Positions 6,806-17,290 of a stretch of 58,348 bases of DNA are shown here, one piece after another. Source of the DNA: Aureimonas sp. AU22 (GTDB lineage Bacteria > Pseudomonadota > Alphaproteobacteria > Rhizobiales > Rhizobiaceae); NCBI RefSeq assembly GCF_001463745.1, contig NZ_BBWJ01000053.1, positions 1 to 58,348 on the forward strand, in the 5' to 3' direction. Position 1 is the stretch's first letter; every line of letters starts with the position of its first letter. Position numbers and translations under genes: made by a program. The notes beneath the pieces were generated by a model. The model made no database searches and was not told the origin of the DNA. It saw only the letters and a program-made list of their open reading frames with translations.

Positions 6806-9418
6806 ATGGCCATCGAACGATACAATCCGCGCTCTTCCGAACCCCGCTGGCAGGAGGCTTGGGAACAGGCGAAGCTCTTCGAGACGGACACGGATGCCGG
6901 CGGCGAGGCCTACTACGTCCTCGAGATGTTCCCCTACCCGTCCGGGCGCATCCACATGGGCCACGTGCGCAACTACGCGATGGGCGACGTCGTCGCGCGC
7001 TACAAGCGGGCCATGGGCTTCAACGTGCTGCATCCGATGGGCTGGGACGCGTTCGGCATGCCGGCCGAGAACGCGGCGATGCAGAACAAGGTCCATCCGC
7101 GCGACTGGACCTATCAGAACATCGCGACGATGCGCGGCCAGCTGAAGTCGATGGGCCTGTCGCTCGACTGGTCGCGGGAATTCGCGACCTGCGACGTCGA
7201 ATACTACGCGCAACAGCAGGCGCTCTTCCTCGACATGCTGGACAAGGGCCTCGCCTATCGCCGCAAGTCCAAGGTCAACTGGGACCCGGTCGACCAGACC
7301 GTGCTCGCCAACGAGCAGGTGATCGACGGGCGCGGCTGGCGCTCGGGCGCTGAAGTTCAGCAACGCGAGCTGACGCAGTGGTTCTTCCGCATCACCCAGT
7401 TCGCCGACGACCTCCTCCAGGCGCTCGATGCCCTGCCCGGCTGGCCGGAAAAGGTGCGCCTCATGCAGCGCAACTGGATCGGCAAGTCGGAAGGGCTGTC
7501 GCTGCGCTGGGCGCTCGCTGAGCCGGCGGGCGGGATCGGTGAGGTCGAGGTCTTCACGACGCGGCCCGACACCTTGTTCGGCGCCAGCTTCCTGGCCATC
7601 GCGGCCGACCATCCGCTGGCTCGTGCCGCTGCCGAAACGAATGCGGATCTCAACGGTTTCATCGACGAGCTGAAGCGTGGCGGCACCTCCGCGGCCGAGA
7701 TCGAAACCGCCGAGAAGCGCGGCATGGATACGGGCCTTCGCGCCGTGCATCCGCTCGATCCCAACTGGACCGTTCCGGTCTATGTCGCGAACTTCGTGCT
7801 GATGGACTACGGCACGGGCGCCATCTTCGGCTGCCCCGCGCACGACCAGCGCGACCTCGATTTCGCGCGCAAGTACGCCCTGCCGGTGACGCCGGTCGTC
7901 CTGCCGGACGACATGGACGCCGCCGCGTTCTCCGTCGGCGATACGGCCCACGACGGCGAAGGCCGCCTCTTCAACTCGCGCTTCCTCGACGGCATGACGC
8001 CGGACGAGGGCTTCGAGGCGGTGGCCGCCCGTCTCACCGCCGAGAGCCTCGGCAATCGCCCGGTGGCCGAACGGCGGGTCAACTTCCGCCTGCGCGACTG
8101 GGGCGTGTCGCGTCAGCGCTACTGGGGCTGCCCGATCCCGGTGCTCCATTGCGAGGCCTGCGGCACGGTGCCGGAGGCTCGAGAGAACCTCCCCGTCCGC
8201 CTGCCCGACGACATCGACTTCGACAAGCCCGGCAACCCGCTCGACCGTCATCCGACCTGGCGCCACGCCACCTGCCCGCAATGCGGCGGGCCCGCGCTGC
8301 GCGAGACGGACACGATGGACACGTTCGTCGACAGTTCCTGGTACTTCGCGCGCTTCACCAGCCCGCACGCGCCGGAGCCGACCGTGCCCGCCATCGCCGA
8401 CCGCTGGCTGCCGGTGGACCAGTATATCGGCGGCATCGAACACGCGATCCTGCATCTTCTCTACTCGCGCTTCTTCACGCGGGCGATGCGCGAGACCGGT
8501 CACCTCAACCTCGACGAGCCGTTCAAGGGCCTGTTCACGCAGGGCATGGTGGTGCACGAGACCTATCGCGACGGGCGCGAATGGGTGCCGCCCGCCGATG
8601 TCGCGATCGAGGAGACGGACGGCGTGCGCACGGCACGGCGCCTGTCCACCGGCGCGGACATCACCATCGGCGGCATCGAGAAGATGTCGAAGTCGAAGCG
8701 GAACGTCGTCGATCCCGACGACATCATCGGCTCGCTCGGCGCCGACACCGCGCGCTGGTTCATGCTCTCCGACTCGCCCCCCGAGCGCGACGTGATCTGG
8801 ACCGAGGCCGGCGCCGAGGGCGCGCATCGCTTCGTGCAGCGCGTCTGGCGGCTCGTCGCGGAAACCGCCGAGACGCTCGACCGGCTGGGCACGGGGCTCG
8901 GCGAGACCAGCGACGCCGCCACGGCCGTCCGCCGCGCCGCCCATCGCACCGCGGCCGGCGTCGGCGACGACATCGAGCGCCTCGCCTTCAACAAGGCCGT
9001 CGCCCGGCTCTACGAGCTCGTCAACACGCTGTCCGCCGCCTTCAACGAGGCGGCGCTTGAGGGCGACGCGTCCTTGCGCGAGGCGGCGCGCGAGAGCCTG
9101 TCGATCCTCGTGCGGCTCGTCGCGCCGATGATGCCGCATCTGGCGGAGGAATGCTGGCGGGCGCTGGGGCAGACGGGTCTGTGCGCCAGCGCGCCCTGGC
9201 CGAAGGCCGACGCGGCGCTGCTCGTGAACGACGAGATCACGCTGCCGGTCCAGATCAACGGCAAGAAGCGCGGCGACATCACCGTCTCCGCGAAGGCCGA
9301 GAAGGCCGAGGTGGAAGCCGCCGTGCTGGCGCTGCCCTTCGTGGCGGAGGCTCTGAACGGCGCGGCGCCCAAGCGCCTCGTCGTGGTTCCGGGAAGGATC
9401 GTCAATGTCGTCGCCTAA
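6806..9418 (+). CDS. leuS: Leucyl-tRNA synthetase
   Basis: An 870-residue class Ia synthetase charging tRNA-Leu. HIGH-type motif HMGH lies at about residues 49-52 ([18 protein letters not shown]). The editing (CP1) domain includes [12 protein letters not shown] and [35 protein letters not shown] and [16 protein letters not shown] follow, then KMSKS at about residues 626-630 and a C-terminal anticodon-binding domain ending in INGKKRGDI. Length and motif order match bacterial LeuRS. First gene of a leuS-lptE-holA operon: lptE starts inside its last codons. Confidence 0.97.
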   Translation: MAIERYNPRSSEPRWQEAWEQAKLFETDTDAGGEAYYVLEMFPYPSGRIHMGHVRNYAMGDVVARYKRAMGFNVLHPMGWDAFGMPAENAAMQNKVHPRDWTYQNIATMRGQLKSMGLSLDWSREFATCDVEYYAQQQALFLDMLDKGLAYRRKSKVNWDPVDQTVLANEQVIDGRGWRSGAEVQQRELTQWFFRITQFADDLLQALDALPGWPEKVRLMQRNWIGKSEGLSLRWALAEPAGGIGEVEVFTTRPDTLFGASFLAIAADHPLARAAAETNADLNGFIDELKRGGTSAAEIETAEKRGMDTGLRAVHPLDPNWTVPVYVANFVLMDYGTGAIFGCPAHDQRDLDFARKYALPVTPVVLPDDMDAAAFSVGDTAHDGEGRLFNSRFLDGMTPDEGFEAVAARLTAESLGNRPVAERRVNFRLRDWGVSRQRYWGCPIPVLHCEACGTVPEARENLPVRLPDDIDFDKPGNPLDRHPTWRHATCPQCGGPALRETDTMDTFVDSSWYFARFTSPHAPEPTVPAIADRWLPVDQYIGGIEHAILHLLYSRFFTRAMRETGHLNLDEPFKGLFTQGMVVHETYRDGREWVPPADVAIEETDGVRTARRLSTGADITIGGIEKMSKSKRNVVDPDDIIGSLGADTARWFMLSDSPPERDVIWTEAGAEGAHRFVQRVWRLVAETAETLDRLGTGLGETSDAATAVRRAAHRTAAGVGDDIERLAFNKAVARLYELVNTLSAAFNEAALEGDASLREAARESLSILVRLVAPMMPHLAEECWRALGQTGLCASAPWPKADAALLVNDEITLPVQINGKKRGDITVSAKAEKAEVEAAVLALPFVAEALNGAAPKRLVVVPGRIVNVVA

Positions 9419-9965
9419 CCGCCTCCTCGTTCTCGCAGCCGCTCTCGCGCTGGCGGGCTGCACCGCCGGCCCGCTCTACGGCACGACTTCGGTCGATCCG
9501 GCGACGGGCGCGCGCTCCTCGGTGCTCACCGAGCTGCGCGGCCGCATCGCGCTGACCCCGGCCCAGACCCGAACGGCGCAGGTCTTCCGCAACGCGATGC
9601 TCTACAAGCTGAACGGCGCGACGCCGGTATCGGCCCCGCTCTACGAGCTGCGCTACACCGTTTCGGCCACCGACCAGATCGCCGCCGTCGAGGCCGGCAC
9701 CGGCACGCCCAGCGCCGCGCTCTACCGCATGACGGTGGACTACGAGCTCATCCGCACCGCCGACCTGAAATCGCTCGCCAGGGGCCAGCGCTTCGCGACC
9801 GTGCCCTACGACCGCACCAGCCAGCTCTTCGCCGCCAGCCGCGCCGTCGTCGACGCACGCGACCAGGCGGGCGAGACGGTGGCCGAACGGGTGCTCGGCG
9901 CCGTCGCGCCGGTGATCCAGCGCGAAGCGTTCACGGACCCGGCCCCCGTCGTCTCCAAGAACTGA
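9405..9965 (+). CDS. lptE: LPS assembly lipoprotein LptE
   Basis: A 186-residue lipoprotein precursor: N-terminal hydrophobic segment and lipobox LALAGC with the acylated Cys at residue 19, followed by GPLYG, typical of LptE. LptE plugs the LptD barrel in the outer membrane and is needed for LPS insertion. The start overlaps leuS by 14 bp, implying translational coupling, and the position between leuS and holA is conserved in many proteobacteria. Sequence conservation in this family is low, so the call leans on lipobox, size and context. Confidence 0.88.
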   Translation: MSSPNRLLVLAAALALAGCTAGPLYGTTSVDPATGARSSVLTELRGRIALTPAQTRTAQVFRNAMLYKLNGATPVSAPLYELRYTVSATDQIAAVEAGTGTPSAALYRMTVDYELIRTADLKSLARGQRFATVPYDRTSQLFAASRAVVDARDQAGETVAERVLGAVAPVIQREAFTDPAPVVSKN

Positions 9966-9978
9966 CGGGGCCGGCAGC

Positions 9979-11025
9979 TTGGCGCAGAAGAAGGCGCACG
10001 AGGTCGACGCGTTCCTGTCGCGGCCCGACACGTCCTTTCCGGTGATCCTGCTCTACGGCCCCGATCCCGGTCTCGTGTCGGAGCGTGCCGAGACGATCGC
10101 CAGACTGTCGGGCGTCGCCGGCGACGACCCTTTCTCGAACGTCGTGCTGCAGGCCGACGATCTCGAGCGCGACATCGGGCGCCTCTTCGACGAGGCCCGC
10201 ACCGTCTCGCTCTTCGGCGGCCGTCGGCTCCTGCGCATCAAGGGGGCCGGCAACGGGCGCAACCTCGCCGACGCCGTCGCCGATCTCGCCGCCGCGCCCC
10301 CACCGGACTGCATCGTGGTGATCGAGGCGGGCGACCTCAAGAAGAGCGCTCCCTTGCGCACTCAGGTCGAGCGCGGCCGCGCCGCTATGGCCTTGCCCTG
10401 CTACCAGGACGAGGACAAGGCGCTCGACCGGATGATCGACGAGGAACTGGCGCAAGGCCGCCTCACGATCGACCGCTCGACGCGCGAGGCGCTGCGTGCC
10501 CGGCTCGGCGCCGACCGGCTGGCCTCGCGCGGCGAGGTGCGAAAGCTCTGCCTCTATGCGCTCGGCAAGGGACAGATCACGGAAGACGACGTCGAGGCGA
10601 TCGTCGGCGACGTGTCGGCCGAGACGGTCGACGAGGCGGTGGACGCGGCGGCGAGCGGCGAGGTGAGGCGTCTGCCCGAACTCATCGGCCGGCTGGTCTC
10701 GTCGGGCACCTCCACCTTCCAGCTCCACGGCGCGCTCCTGCGCTTCTTCCAGGGGCTGCAGGTCATGCGCGGCGAGGTCGAGGCCAAGGGCACGCCGATC
10801 TCCGCCGTGGTGGAGCGCCGTCGCCCGCATTTCCGCCGCCGTCCGGCGCTCGAGGCCGCGCTCGGGGCCTGGGACGGGGCAGGGGTGGCCGGCGTCCTGC
10901 GACGCCTCGAACACGACATCCTCCTGTCGCGGCGCGAGAGTGCGCTCGCGGTGACGGTGATGCGCCGCAGCCTCATCGAGATCGGCGTCGAGGCGGCGAG
11001 GCGGCGCGCCCGCGCCCGCCGCTGA
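9979..11025 (+). CDS. holA: DNA polymerase III delta subunit
   Basis: The 348-residue clamp-loader delta subunit, which opens the beta clamp. It starts at TTG 9979 with the MAQKKAHEVDAFL opening typical of rhizobial HolA. The AAA+-like N-terminal region contains LLYGPDPGLVSERAE, which lacks a functional Walker A as expected for delta, and the C-terminal collar domain follows (STFQLHGALLRFFQGL). It lies 13 bp after lptE, in the same operon. No ATG fits the conserved N-terminus. Confidence 0.92.
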   Translation: MAQKKAHEVDAFLSRPDTSFPVILLYGPDPGLVSERAETIARLSGVAGDDPFSNVVLQADDLERDIGRLFDEARTVSLFGGRRLLRIKGAGNGRNLADAVADLAAAPPPDCIVVIEAGDLKKSAPLRTQVERGRAAMALPCYQDEDKALDRMIDEELAQGRLTIDRSTREALRARLGADRLASRGEVRKLCLYALGKGQITEDDVEAIVGDVSAETVDEAVDAAASGEVRRLPELIGRLVSSGTSTFQLHGALLRFFQGLQVMRGEVEAKGTPISAVVERRRPHFRRRPALEAALGAWDGAGVAGVLRRLEHDILLSRRESALAVTVMRRSLIEIGVEAARRRARARR

Positions 11026-11058
11026 CGCCTTTCGCAGGCTTTCGACCCCCCGGTCGGC

Positions 11059-11129
11059 GGAATATGCTCAAACGACTTCAAAACAACGCAAATGCTGCGA
11101 CCGCCGCGCCATCGGATATGCTTTAACGA
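11059..11129 (+). repeat. Direct repeat upstream of the aldo/keto reductase gene
   Basis: GGAATATGCTCAAACGA (11059-11075) and GGATATGCTTTAACGA (11114-11129) are near copies spaced by about 55 bp in the holA-AKR gap. They could be operator half-sites or promoter duplications. Confidence 0.3.
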
Positions 11130-11183
11130 GCGGGAGGGTCCGGCAGGAGGGTCGTCCCTCGTCGCGAACAGGGGGACACTTTC

Positions 11184-12227
11184 ATGGAATACCGCACGCT
11201 CGGACGCTCTGGACTGAAGGTCTCGGCGCTCACCATGGGGACGATGACGTTCGGCGGCCAAGGCGTCTTCGGCAGCGTCGGCGCGACGGGCGCCGAAGAG
11301 GCGAGGGGCCTGATCCACCTCTGCCTCGACGCCGGCATCAACCTGATCGACACCGCCAACATGTATTCGAACGGCCTGTCGGAGGAGATCATCGGCGAGG
11401 TACTCGCTGGCGACCGCCCGAACGACGTCCTTCTTGCCTCCAAGGTGCGCATGCGCGTCGGCGAGGGGCCAAACGACGAGGGCCTGTCGCGCCATCACGT
11501 CATCCGCGAATGCGAGCGCTCGCTGAAGCGCCTGCGGACCGACGTCATCGACATCTACTACTGCCACGAATGGGACGGCACGACGCCGCTGGAAGAAACG
11601 ATCGCAGCGCTCGACACGCTCGTCACCCAAGGCAAGATCCGCTACATCGGCTGCTCCAACTACGCGGCCTGGCAGGTGATGAAGGGGCTCGGGATTTCCG
11701 ACCTCCACCACCACCCCCGCTTCATCACGCAGCAGATCCACTACACGCTAGAAGCGCGCGAGGCGGAGTACGAGCTTCTGCCGCTGTCGGTCGACCAGGG
11801 CCTCGGCGTCCTCGTCTGGAGCCCGCTCGCCGGCGGCCTCCTCTCGGGCAAGCACCGCCGCGGCCAAAGCGCGGAGGGCTCGCGCCTCACCGCCGGCTGG
11901 ACCGAACCGCCGATCCGCGACGAGGATCGGCTCTGGCGCATCGTCGACGTCCTGGTCGCCATCGGCGAGGGGAGGGGGGTTTCGGCGGCGCAGGTCGCGC
12001 TCGCCTGGCTGCTCGGCCGCCCGGCCGTCGCCTCGCTGGTGATCGGCGGGCGCCGCGAGGACCAGTTCCGCGACAACATCGCCGCCGCGTCCCTCAAGCT
12101 CACGGACGAGGAAAGCCAGCGTCTCGACGAGGTCAGCCGCCCGCCGGTGCTCTATCCCTACTGGCACCAGTACAACACGGCGCGCGACCGCTTCGGTCCG
12201 GCCGACCGCGTGATCGACCACGGCTGA
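11184..12227 (+). CDS. Aldo/keto reductase
   Basis: A 347-residue NADPH-dependent oxidoreductase of the (beta/alpha)8 AKR family. The catalytic tetrad is visible: Asp and Tyr in DTANMYSNGLSEE, Lys in LLASKVRM and His in IYYCHEWDG. MEYRTLGRSGLKVSALTMGTM at the N-terminus and VIGGRREDQFRDN near the C-terminus (cofactor site) are typical of the YhdN/AKR11-13 group. Substrate unknown. It stands alone, 158 bp from holA, with a direct repeat in its upstream region. Confidence 0.9.
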   Translation: MEYRTLGRSGLKVSALTMGTMTFGGQGVFGSVGATGAEEARGLIHLCLDAGINLIDTANMYSNGLSEEIIGEVLAGDRPNDVLLASKVRMRVGEGPNDEGLSRHHVIRECERSLKRLRTDVIDIYYCHEWDGTTPLEETIAALDTLVTQGKIRYIGCSNYAAWQVMKGLGISDLHHHPRFITQQIHYTLEAREAEYELLPLSVDQGLGVLVWSPLAGGLLSGKHRRGQSAEGSRLTAGWTEPPIRDEDRLWRIVDVLVAIGEGRGVSAAQVALAWLLGRPAVASLVIGGRREDQFRDNIAAASLKLTDEESQRLDEVSRPPVLYPYWHQYNTARDRFGPADRVIDHG

Positions 12228-12280
12228 CGCCGCCGGGCGCCGGCCGGTCCGGCGCCCGCTTGCCCCAGGAGACACAGTCC

Positions 12281-12694
12281 ATGCGTTCTGCTTACGCCTT
12301 TGCCGCTCTCGCCGCACTCATCGCCCTCGGCGCGCCCGCTGCCGCGGAGGAGGTCGACTGCACCGACCCGCAGACCCAGACCCTTCTGAACCTCTGCGCG
12401 GCTGCGGATCACGACGCCGCCGACGAACGGCTCAACCCTCTCTATGCGAAAGTTCGCGAACGTCTTGCCGGTGACGAGCGGAAGCTCGGTCTCCTGCGTG
12501 ATGCGCAGCGTGCCTGGATCGGTTATCGCGACGCCGAATGCGCCTTCCAGGCGTCGACCGTGGAGGGCGGAAGTGCCCAGCCGATGGTCGCATCGCAGTG
12601 CCTCGCCGATCAGACGACGCGGCGCGCCGCCGATCTTGACGCCTATCTCGCCTGCGAGGAAGGCGATCTCGCCTGTCCTCTTCCGCCGCAATAA
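12281..12694 (+). CDS. Secreted LprI-like (DUF1311) protein
   Basis: A 137-residue precursor with a Sec signal peptide (AFAALAALIALGAPAAA, cleavage after about residue 22). The mature part carries the DUF1311/LprI pattern: DCTDPQTQTLLNLCAAAD, then LRDAQRAWIGYRDAEC and a later SQCLADQTTRRAADL, with paired cysteines for disulfides. Some family members inhibit lysozyme, but function here is only inferred. ATG 12281 is preceded by CAGGAGA. It converges on parB with only 6 bp between the stops. Confidence 0.8.
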   Translation: MRSAYAFAALAALIALGAPAAAEEVDCTDPQTQTLLNLCAAADHDAADERLNPLYAKVRERLAGDERKLGLLRDAQRAWIGYRDAECAFQASTVEGGSAQPMVASQCLADQTTRRAADLDAYLACEEGDLACPLPPQ

Positions 12695-12700
12695 GCCGGC

Positions 12701-13675
12701 TTACAGGTTGCGAATTCGCGGCCCCGTCTCCGCCGCTGCATTCCCGCCCGCCTGCAGCAGGCGGCAGACGGCATCGAGCTGGTCGAGATCGCGGAAGGTC
12801 AGTTGCAGCGTTCCGCCCTGCCCGGCCATGTCGATCGCGACCGGCATGCCCAGCGTGCTCGTCAGAAGATCCGCCAGCGCCCGGGCGTCCGACGCTTCCG
12901 GAGCGGCCGGGGCGAAGGGCGTGCGGCGGCGCGGCGCGGTCTTCGGGGCGGCGGGGGCTTGCGGGCCGCGCGCGAGGCTTTCCGCCTCACGCACGCTGAG
13001 GCCCTCGTCCACGATGCGGCGGGCAAACGTCTCGGGATCGTCCTGCGCGACTGCCGTGCGCGCGGCGCCCGCCGACAGTTCGCCCCGCTGCACCATTTCC
13101 TTGACGCTGTCGGGAAGCTTCAGGAGGCGCAGGGTGTTGGCGACGTGGCTGCGGCTTTTCCCGACGACGTCGGCAAGGTCGGCCTGCGTGTAGCCGTGCT
13201 CGGCGATCAGCATCTCGTAGCCCATCGCCTCTTCGATCGGATCGAGGTCGGCGCGCTGGACGTTCTCGATGATCGCGATCTCAAGCGATTGCCGGTCGGA
13301 GATGTCGCGCAGGACGACTGGCACGTCCTTGAGCTCGGCCGCCTTGGCCGCACGCCAGCGCCGTTCGCCGGCCACGATCTCGAAACCGGATACGCCTTCG
13401 ACCTTGCGCACCAGGATCGGCTGGACGACGCCGTGCTGGCGCACGGAGGCGGTCAGCTCGTTCAGATCCGTCTCGTCGAAATGACGGCGCGGGTTCTTCG
13501 GGTTCGGCCGAAGTTCGGCCGCGGCGACGCGGCGCTCGCCGACCTGCACCTCGCGCGCCATGGCGGGGCCGGGAAAGGGCGTGCCGGCCCGCGAGGGCAG
13601 GGACGCGGACGCCGATCCGCCGATGAGGGACGCGAGTCCGCGACCCAACCTCTGGCGTCCCTTGTCCTCGTTCAT
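12701..13675 (-). CDS. parB: Chromosome-partitioning protein ParB
   Basis: A 324-residue centromere-binding CTP-dependent clamp. The N-terminal LGRGLASLIGG motif is the ParA-interacting end. The ParB/Srx CTP-binding domain includes LRPNPKNPRRHFDETDL and GERRWRAAK, and the HTH region (TQADLADVVGKSRSHVANTLRLL) reads parS. A variable Ala/Pro-rich linker and a dimerisation tail follow. ATG 13675 has AGGAGA upstream. It follows parA by 76 bp. A perfect parS lies 1.5 kb away inside rsmG, plus degenerate sites on the right side of the origin. Confidence 0.96.
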   Translation of the reverse strand: MNEDKGRQRLGRGLASLIGGSASASLPSRAGTPFPGPAMAREVQVGERRVAAAELRPNPKNPRRHFDETDLNELTASVRQHGVVQPILVRKVEGVSGFEIVAGERRWRAAKAAELKDVPVVLRDISDRQSLEIAIIENVQRADLDPIEEAMGYEMLIAEHGYTQADLADVVGKSRSHVANTLRLLKLPDSVKEMVQRGELSAGAARTAVAQDDPETFARRIVDEGLSVREAESLARGPQAPAAPKTAPRRRTPFAPAAPEASDARALADLLTSTLGMPVAIDMAGQGGTLQLTFRDLDQLDAVCRLLQAGGNAAAETGPRIRNL

Positions 13676-13751
13676 GCCGGTCTCCTGAATATGGTGGGCA
13701 TCGCGGCCCTTTGCGGCGGTTGCCCGCCCTTCGTGTTCGGTGGTGCCGCGG

Positions 13752-14561
13752 TCAGGCCGCAGCCAGATCGCGTTCGCGCTGGATGACCTCGGACGCCAGA
13801 CGGATGTAGGCCTGACTGCCCGGACACTTCATGTCGTAGAGGATCGCCGGCTTGCCGAAGCTCGGCGCTTCCGACACGCGCACGTTGCGCGGAATGATGG
13901 TCTCGTAGACATGGTCGCCCATGTAGGAGCGGACGTCGCGCACCACCTGGCTCGCCAGGTTGTTGCGCCCGTCGAACATGGTGAGGACGATACCGTGCAG
14001 CGACAGTGCCGGGTTGAGGGTGTCGCGCACCTGCTCGACGGTCTCGAGAAGCTGGCTGAGGCCCTCGAGCGCGAAGAACTCGCATTGCAGCGGCACCAGG
14101 ATCGCATCGGCGGCCGCCATGGCGTTGACGGTCAGAAGGTTCAGCGAGGGCGGGCAATCCACGAGGACGAAGTCGAAGCGCGCCGTTTCCTCAACGTGGA
14201 AATGCAGGGCGTCGCGTAGCCGGTAGGCGCGGCTGGCGGCGCCCGAGATCTCCATCTCCACTCCGAGGAGATCCATGGTCGAGGGAACCACCCAGAGATT
14301 GGGAACCGCGGTTTCCATCGCGGCCTCGGTGACCGAGGCGCTTTCCACGAGGACGTCGTAGGACGAGACGGCCCGGTCCTCGCGATCGATGCCGAGGCCC
14401 GTCGAGGCGTTGCCCTGGGGATCGAGGTCGATCAGCAGCGTGCGCTTGCCGATCGCCGCCAGCGCCGTCGCAAGGTTGATCGCCGTCGTGGTCTTGCCGA
14501 CGCCGCCCTTTTGGTTCGCAACCGTAATGACGCGCATGCGCGGGACGGAAAGCGTGTCCAT
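13752..14561 (-). CDS. parA: Chromosome-partitioning ATPase ParA
   Basis: A 269-residue deviant-Walker ATPase that positions the ParB-parS complex. VANQKGGVGKTTTAINLA contains the signature lysines; LLIDLDPQGNASTGLG (Walker A') and FDFVLVDCPPSLNLLTVNA (Walker B) follow. ATG 14561 is used; a second Met at residue 9 directly before VITVANQKGG is an alternative start. Order rsmG-parA-parB on the minus strand is standard near alphaproteobacterial origins. Confidence 0.96.
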   Translation of the reverse strand: MDTLSVPRMRVITVANQKGGVGKTTTAINLATALAAIGKRTLLIDLDPQGNASTGLGIDREDRAVSSYDVLVESASVTEAAMETAVPNLWVVPSTMDLLGVEMEISGAASRAYRLRDALHFHVEETARFDFVLVDCPPSLNLLTVNAMAAADAILVPLQCEFFALEGLSQLLETVEQVRDTLNPALSLHGIVLTMFDGRNNLASQVVRDVRSYMGDHVYETIIPRNVRVSEAPSFGKPAILYDMKCPGSQAYIRLASEVIQRERDLAAA

Positions 14562-14630
14562 GTCTCAACTCCACCCGGATTTTTGTCAGGGCCGGGCCCA
14601 TGTCGTCGGTTGCCGTCCACGCCTTCGGCG

Positions 14631-15365
14631 TCAGGTGCGGCGCTCCAGCGAGCGGATCTCCAGGAGCACCGAGCCGTCTTCAACCGGCGAGGGATGCTTT
14701 ACCATGTCGAATTGCCAATGGGCAGCGGCCCCTGCAATTTCGCTCTCATGCGCGCGGCCCTTCAGGAACCAGTAGGTCGTATCCGGACCGGCATGGGGCG
14801 CAACCAGAGCGAAGAGATCGTCGAGCGATGCGAGCGCCCGCGCGCTGATCGCCTCGACGCTGGCGAGAACTTCGCCGCAGTCCTCGATTCGGCTGGCGTG
14901 GATCGTGGCGGGAAGCGCGAGTTCGCGGGCGACCGTTCGCAGGAACGCCGCCTTCTTGGCATTGCTCTCGACGAGATGCACCGCCGCCCCGTCCCGCTCC
15001 GCCAGGAGAATCGCGAGGATCAGCCCCGGCAGACCGGCACCGGAGCCAAGATCGGCCCAACGTGCCGCGCTTTTCGCCTTCGCGCCGAGAACCAGCCCGT
15101 CTTCCACATGCCGGGTCCATAGCTCGGGAATGGTCGAGGGCGAGACAAGGTTGATGCTCTTCTGCCATGTGCGCAGTAGCGCCACATAAGCGTCGAGCCG
15201 CTCCACTGTTTCACGTGAAACAGCGTGACGCGACAGCACCAGCGCCCGCTCCTCCTGCAGCTTCGCCTCCGTCGCCGCCTTGCCCATCTTCGGCTTCGGA
15301 GCCGGTGGCTTCACAAGGGAAGGCTTGGCCGGCGGCGCGCCGCGGCGATCACGCGGCGCGGGCAA
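14631..15365 (-). CDS. rsmG: 16S rRNA (guanine527-N7)-methyltransferase
   Basis: A 244-residue SAM methyltransferase acting on the 530 loop of 16S rRNA (formerly gidB). The SAM-binding motif [18 protein letters not shown] and [15 protein letters not shown] are clear. The frame opens at TTG 15365, overlapping mnmG by 17 bp; ATG 15287 ([10 protein letters not shown]) would give a more typical length of 218 residues, so the start is uncertain and the Pro/Lys-rich leader may not be translated. Codons for V-S-R-E-T contain a perfect parS site (15207-15222), a dual-use arrangement known from other bacteria. Confidence 0.93.
   Translation of the reverse strand: MPAPRDRRGAPPAKPSLVKPPAPKPKMGKAATEAKLQEERALVLSRHAVSRETVERLDAYVALLRTWQKSINLVSPSTIPELWTRHVEDGLVLGAKAKSAARWADLGSGAGLPGLILAILLAERDGAAVHLVESNAKKAAFLRTVARELALPATIHASRIEDCGEVLASVEAISARALASLDDLFALVAPHAGPDTTYWFLKGRAHESEIAGAAAHWQFDMVKHPSPVEDGSVLLEIRSLERRT
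15207..15222. promoter_or_regulatory. parS: parS site, perfect consensus
   Basis: TGTTTCACGTGAAACA matches the 16-bp chromosomal parS consensus at all positions. It lies inside rsmG, about 8 kb left of the putative origin and 1.5 kb from parB. Confidence 0.93.
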
Positions 15366-17232
15366 GATCTTGCTTTCGAAGCGCGACGAGAAGGAGGGCG
15401 AGGGCGGTCGGGGTCATGCCGTCGATGCGTTCGGCCTCGGCAAGGCTCGCCGGCCGTCGCTCCACGAGCTTCTGCCGCAGTTCGTTGGACAGGCCCTTGA
15501 TCCCCGCGAAGTCGAAGCCCGCCGGGAAATGCCGCGCCTCGTCGCGTTTCAGCTGAGCCTGATCGCGGCGCTGGCGCTCCAAATAGACGTCGTAGCCCGC
15601 CTCGATCTCGATCCGCTCGCGAACCGATCCCGGCATGGCGCAGAGTTCCGGCCAGACGGCGACGAGGTCGCGGAAGCCGATGTCGGCATGCGACAGGAGA
15701 AGCCAGGCCGAGCGGGTGCGCCCGTCCTGGTTGACGGGGAGGCCCTTGCGTGCCGCCTCGCTGCTCGTGAGGCTCAAGGCTTCGAGCTGCGCGCGGGCTC
15801 GATCCAACGCCGCCTCGCTGGCGGCGAAGGCTTCAACGCGCTCCGGCTCGGCAAGGCCCCATTCGATCGCCAGCAGCGTCAGGCGCCGGTCGGCATTGTC
15901 GGCGCGCAGGGACAGGCGGAACTCGGCACGGCTGGTGAACATGCGGTAGGGCTCGGTAACCCCAGTGCGCGTGAGGTCGTCCACCATGACGCCGAGATAG
16001 GCATCGGAGCGATCGATCACCACGGGTTCGCTCCCGCCCGCCCGGCGCGCCGCGTTGAGGCCGGCGAGCAGACCTTGCGCGGCCGCCTCCTCGTAGCCCG
16101 TCGTGCCGTTGATCTGTCCGGCGAGAAACAGGCCGGCCGCCGCCCGCACTTCCAGCGAACGCGTCAACTCGCGGGGATCGACATGGTCGTACTCGATCGC
16201 ATAGCCGGGCTTCAGGATCGACACGCGTTCGAGGCCCGGCAGCGAGCGGAGGAACGCCTCCTGGACGTCGGCGGGAAGCGAGGTGGACAGCCCGTTCGGA
16301 TAGACCGTCGGATCGTCCAGCCCTTCCGGCTCCAGGAAGACCTGGTGCCCGTCGCGATCGCCGAACTTGACGATCTTGTCCTCGATCGACGGGCAGTAGC
16401 GCGGCCCGACCCCCTCGATCTCGCCGGAGTAGAGTGCCGAGCGATGAAGGTTGTCGCGGATGATGCGATGGGTCTCGGGCGTGGTGCGCGTGATGCCGCA
16501 GTCGATCTGCGGATTGTCGATGCGGGTCGTGAGGTACGAGAAGGCGTAGGGCTCGGCGTCCGGTCCCTGGCGGTCGAGCCCGGCCCAGTCGATCGTCGTG
16601 CCGTCGAGACGCGCGGGCGTGCCGGTCTTCAGGCGGCCGAGCCGAAGCCCCAGCCTGCGGAGCGTCCCGGACAGGCCGAGCGAGGGCTTCTCGTCGACGC
16701 GGCCCGCCGGAATCTTGGTCGTGCCGATGTGGATGAGACCGTTGAGGAAGGTACCGGTCGTGAGAACCGCGGCGCCGCAGCGGATGCGGCGGCCATCCTC
16801 CAGCACCACGGCGCGGACCCGGTTGCCCCCGTCGAGTTCCAGGTCGAAGGCGTCGCCCTCGATCACGGCGAGGCCGCCCTGTGCGCGCACCGCCGCCTGC
16901 ACCGCCGCCTTGTAGAGCTTGCGGTCGGCCTGGGTGCGCGGTCCCCGCACGGCCGGGCCCTTGCGCCGATTGAGGAGGCGAAACTGGATTCCGCCCTGGT
17001 CTGCGGCCCGGCCCATGACCCCGCCGAGCGCGTCGATCTCGCGCACGAGATGGCCCTTGCCGATGCCCCCGATCGCTGGGTTGCAGCTCATCGCGCCGAC
17101 CGTGGCGAAGGCATGGGTGAGAAGGATCGTCGCAGCGCCCGCGCGCGCTGCCGCGCAGGCCGCTTCCACGCCCGCATGGCCGCCGCCGATCACCACGACG
17201 TCGGCGGAAGATTGCGCTGGAGACTGTGTCAT
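15349..17232 (-). CDS. mnmG: tRNA uridine-5-carboxymethylaminomethyl modification enzyme MnmG
   Basis: A 627-residue FAD protein (formerly gidA) which with MnmE makes (c)mnm5-uridine at the tRNA wobble position. Dinucleotide-binding motif [21 protein letters not shown] is at residues 13-33, then [33 protein letters not shown], and [12 protein letters not shown]. The C-terminal helical domain for MnmE binding is present. ATG 17232 is chosen because the FAD fold starts there; the frame continues upstream without similarity. It overlaps rsmG and lies 58 bp after mnmE. Confidence 0.97.
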   Translation of the reverse strand: MTQSPAQSSADVVVIGGGHAGVEAACAAARAGAATILLTHAFATVGAMSCNPAIGGIGKGHLVREIDALGGVMGRAADQGGIQFRLLNRRKGPAVRGPRTQADRKLYKAAVQAAVRAQGGLAVIEGDAFDLELDGGNRVRAVVLEDGRRIRCGAAVLTTGTFLNGLIHIGTTKIPAGRVDEKPSLGLSGTLRRLGLRLGRLKTGTPARLDGTTIDWAGLDRQGPDAEPYAFSYLTTRIDNPQIDCGITRTTPETHRIIRDNLHRSALYSGEIEGVGPRYCPSIEDKIVKFGDRDGHQVFLEPEGLDDPTVYPNGLSTSLPADVQEAFLRSLPGLERVSILKPGYAIEYDHVDPRELTRSLEVRAAAGLFLAGQINGTTGYEEAAAQGLLAGLNAARRAGGSEPVVIDRSDAYLGVMVDDLTRTGVTEPYRMFTSRAEFRLSLRADNADRRLTLLAIEWGLAEPERVEAFAASEAALDRARAQLEALSLTSSEAARKGLPVNQDGRTRSAWLLLSHADIGFRDLVAVWPELCAMPGSVRERIEIEAGYDVYLERQRRDQAQLKRDEARHFPAGFDFAGIKGLSNELRQKLVERRPASLAEAERIDGMTPTALALLLVALRKQDLARAA

Positions 17233-17290
17233 GGGACAAGGGTTAAGCCGCACGCGGGCATGCCTGTCAACGCGTCGCGCGCGACACGCT

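Noticed and set aside
6587-9463. Long minus-strand open frame (958 codons) opposite leuS
   Set aside because: Same cause: leuS is complete with all synthetase motifs, and the antisense translation is low-complexity and basic.
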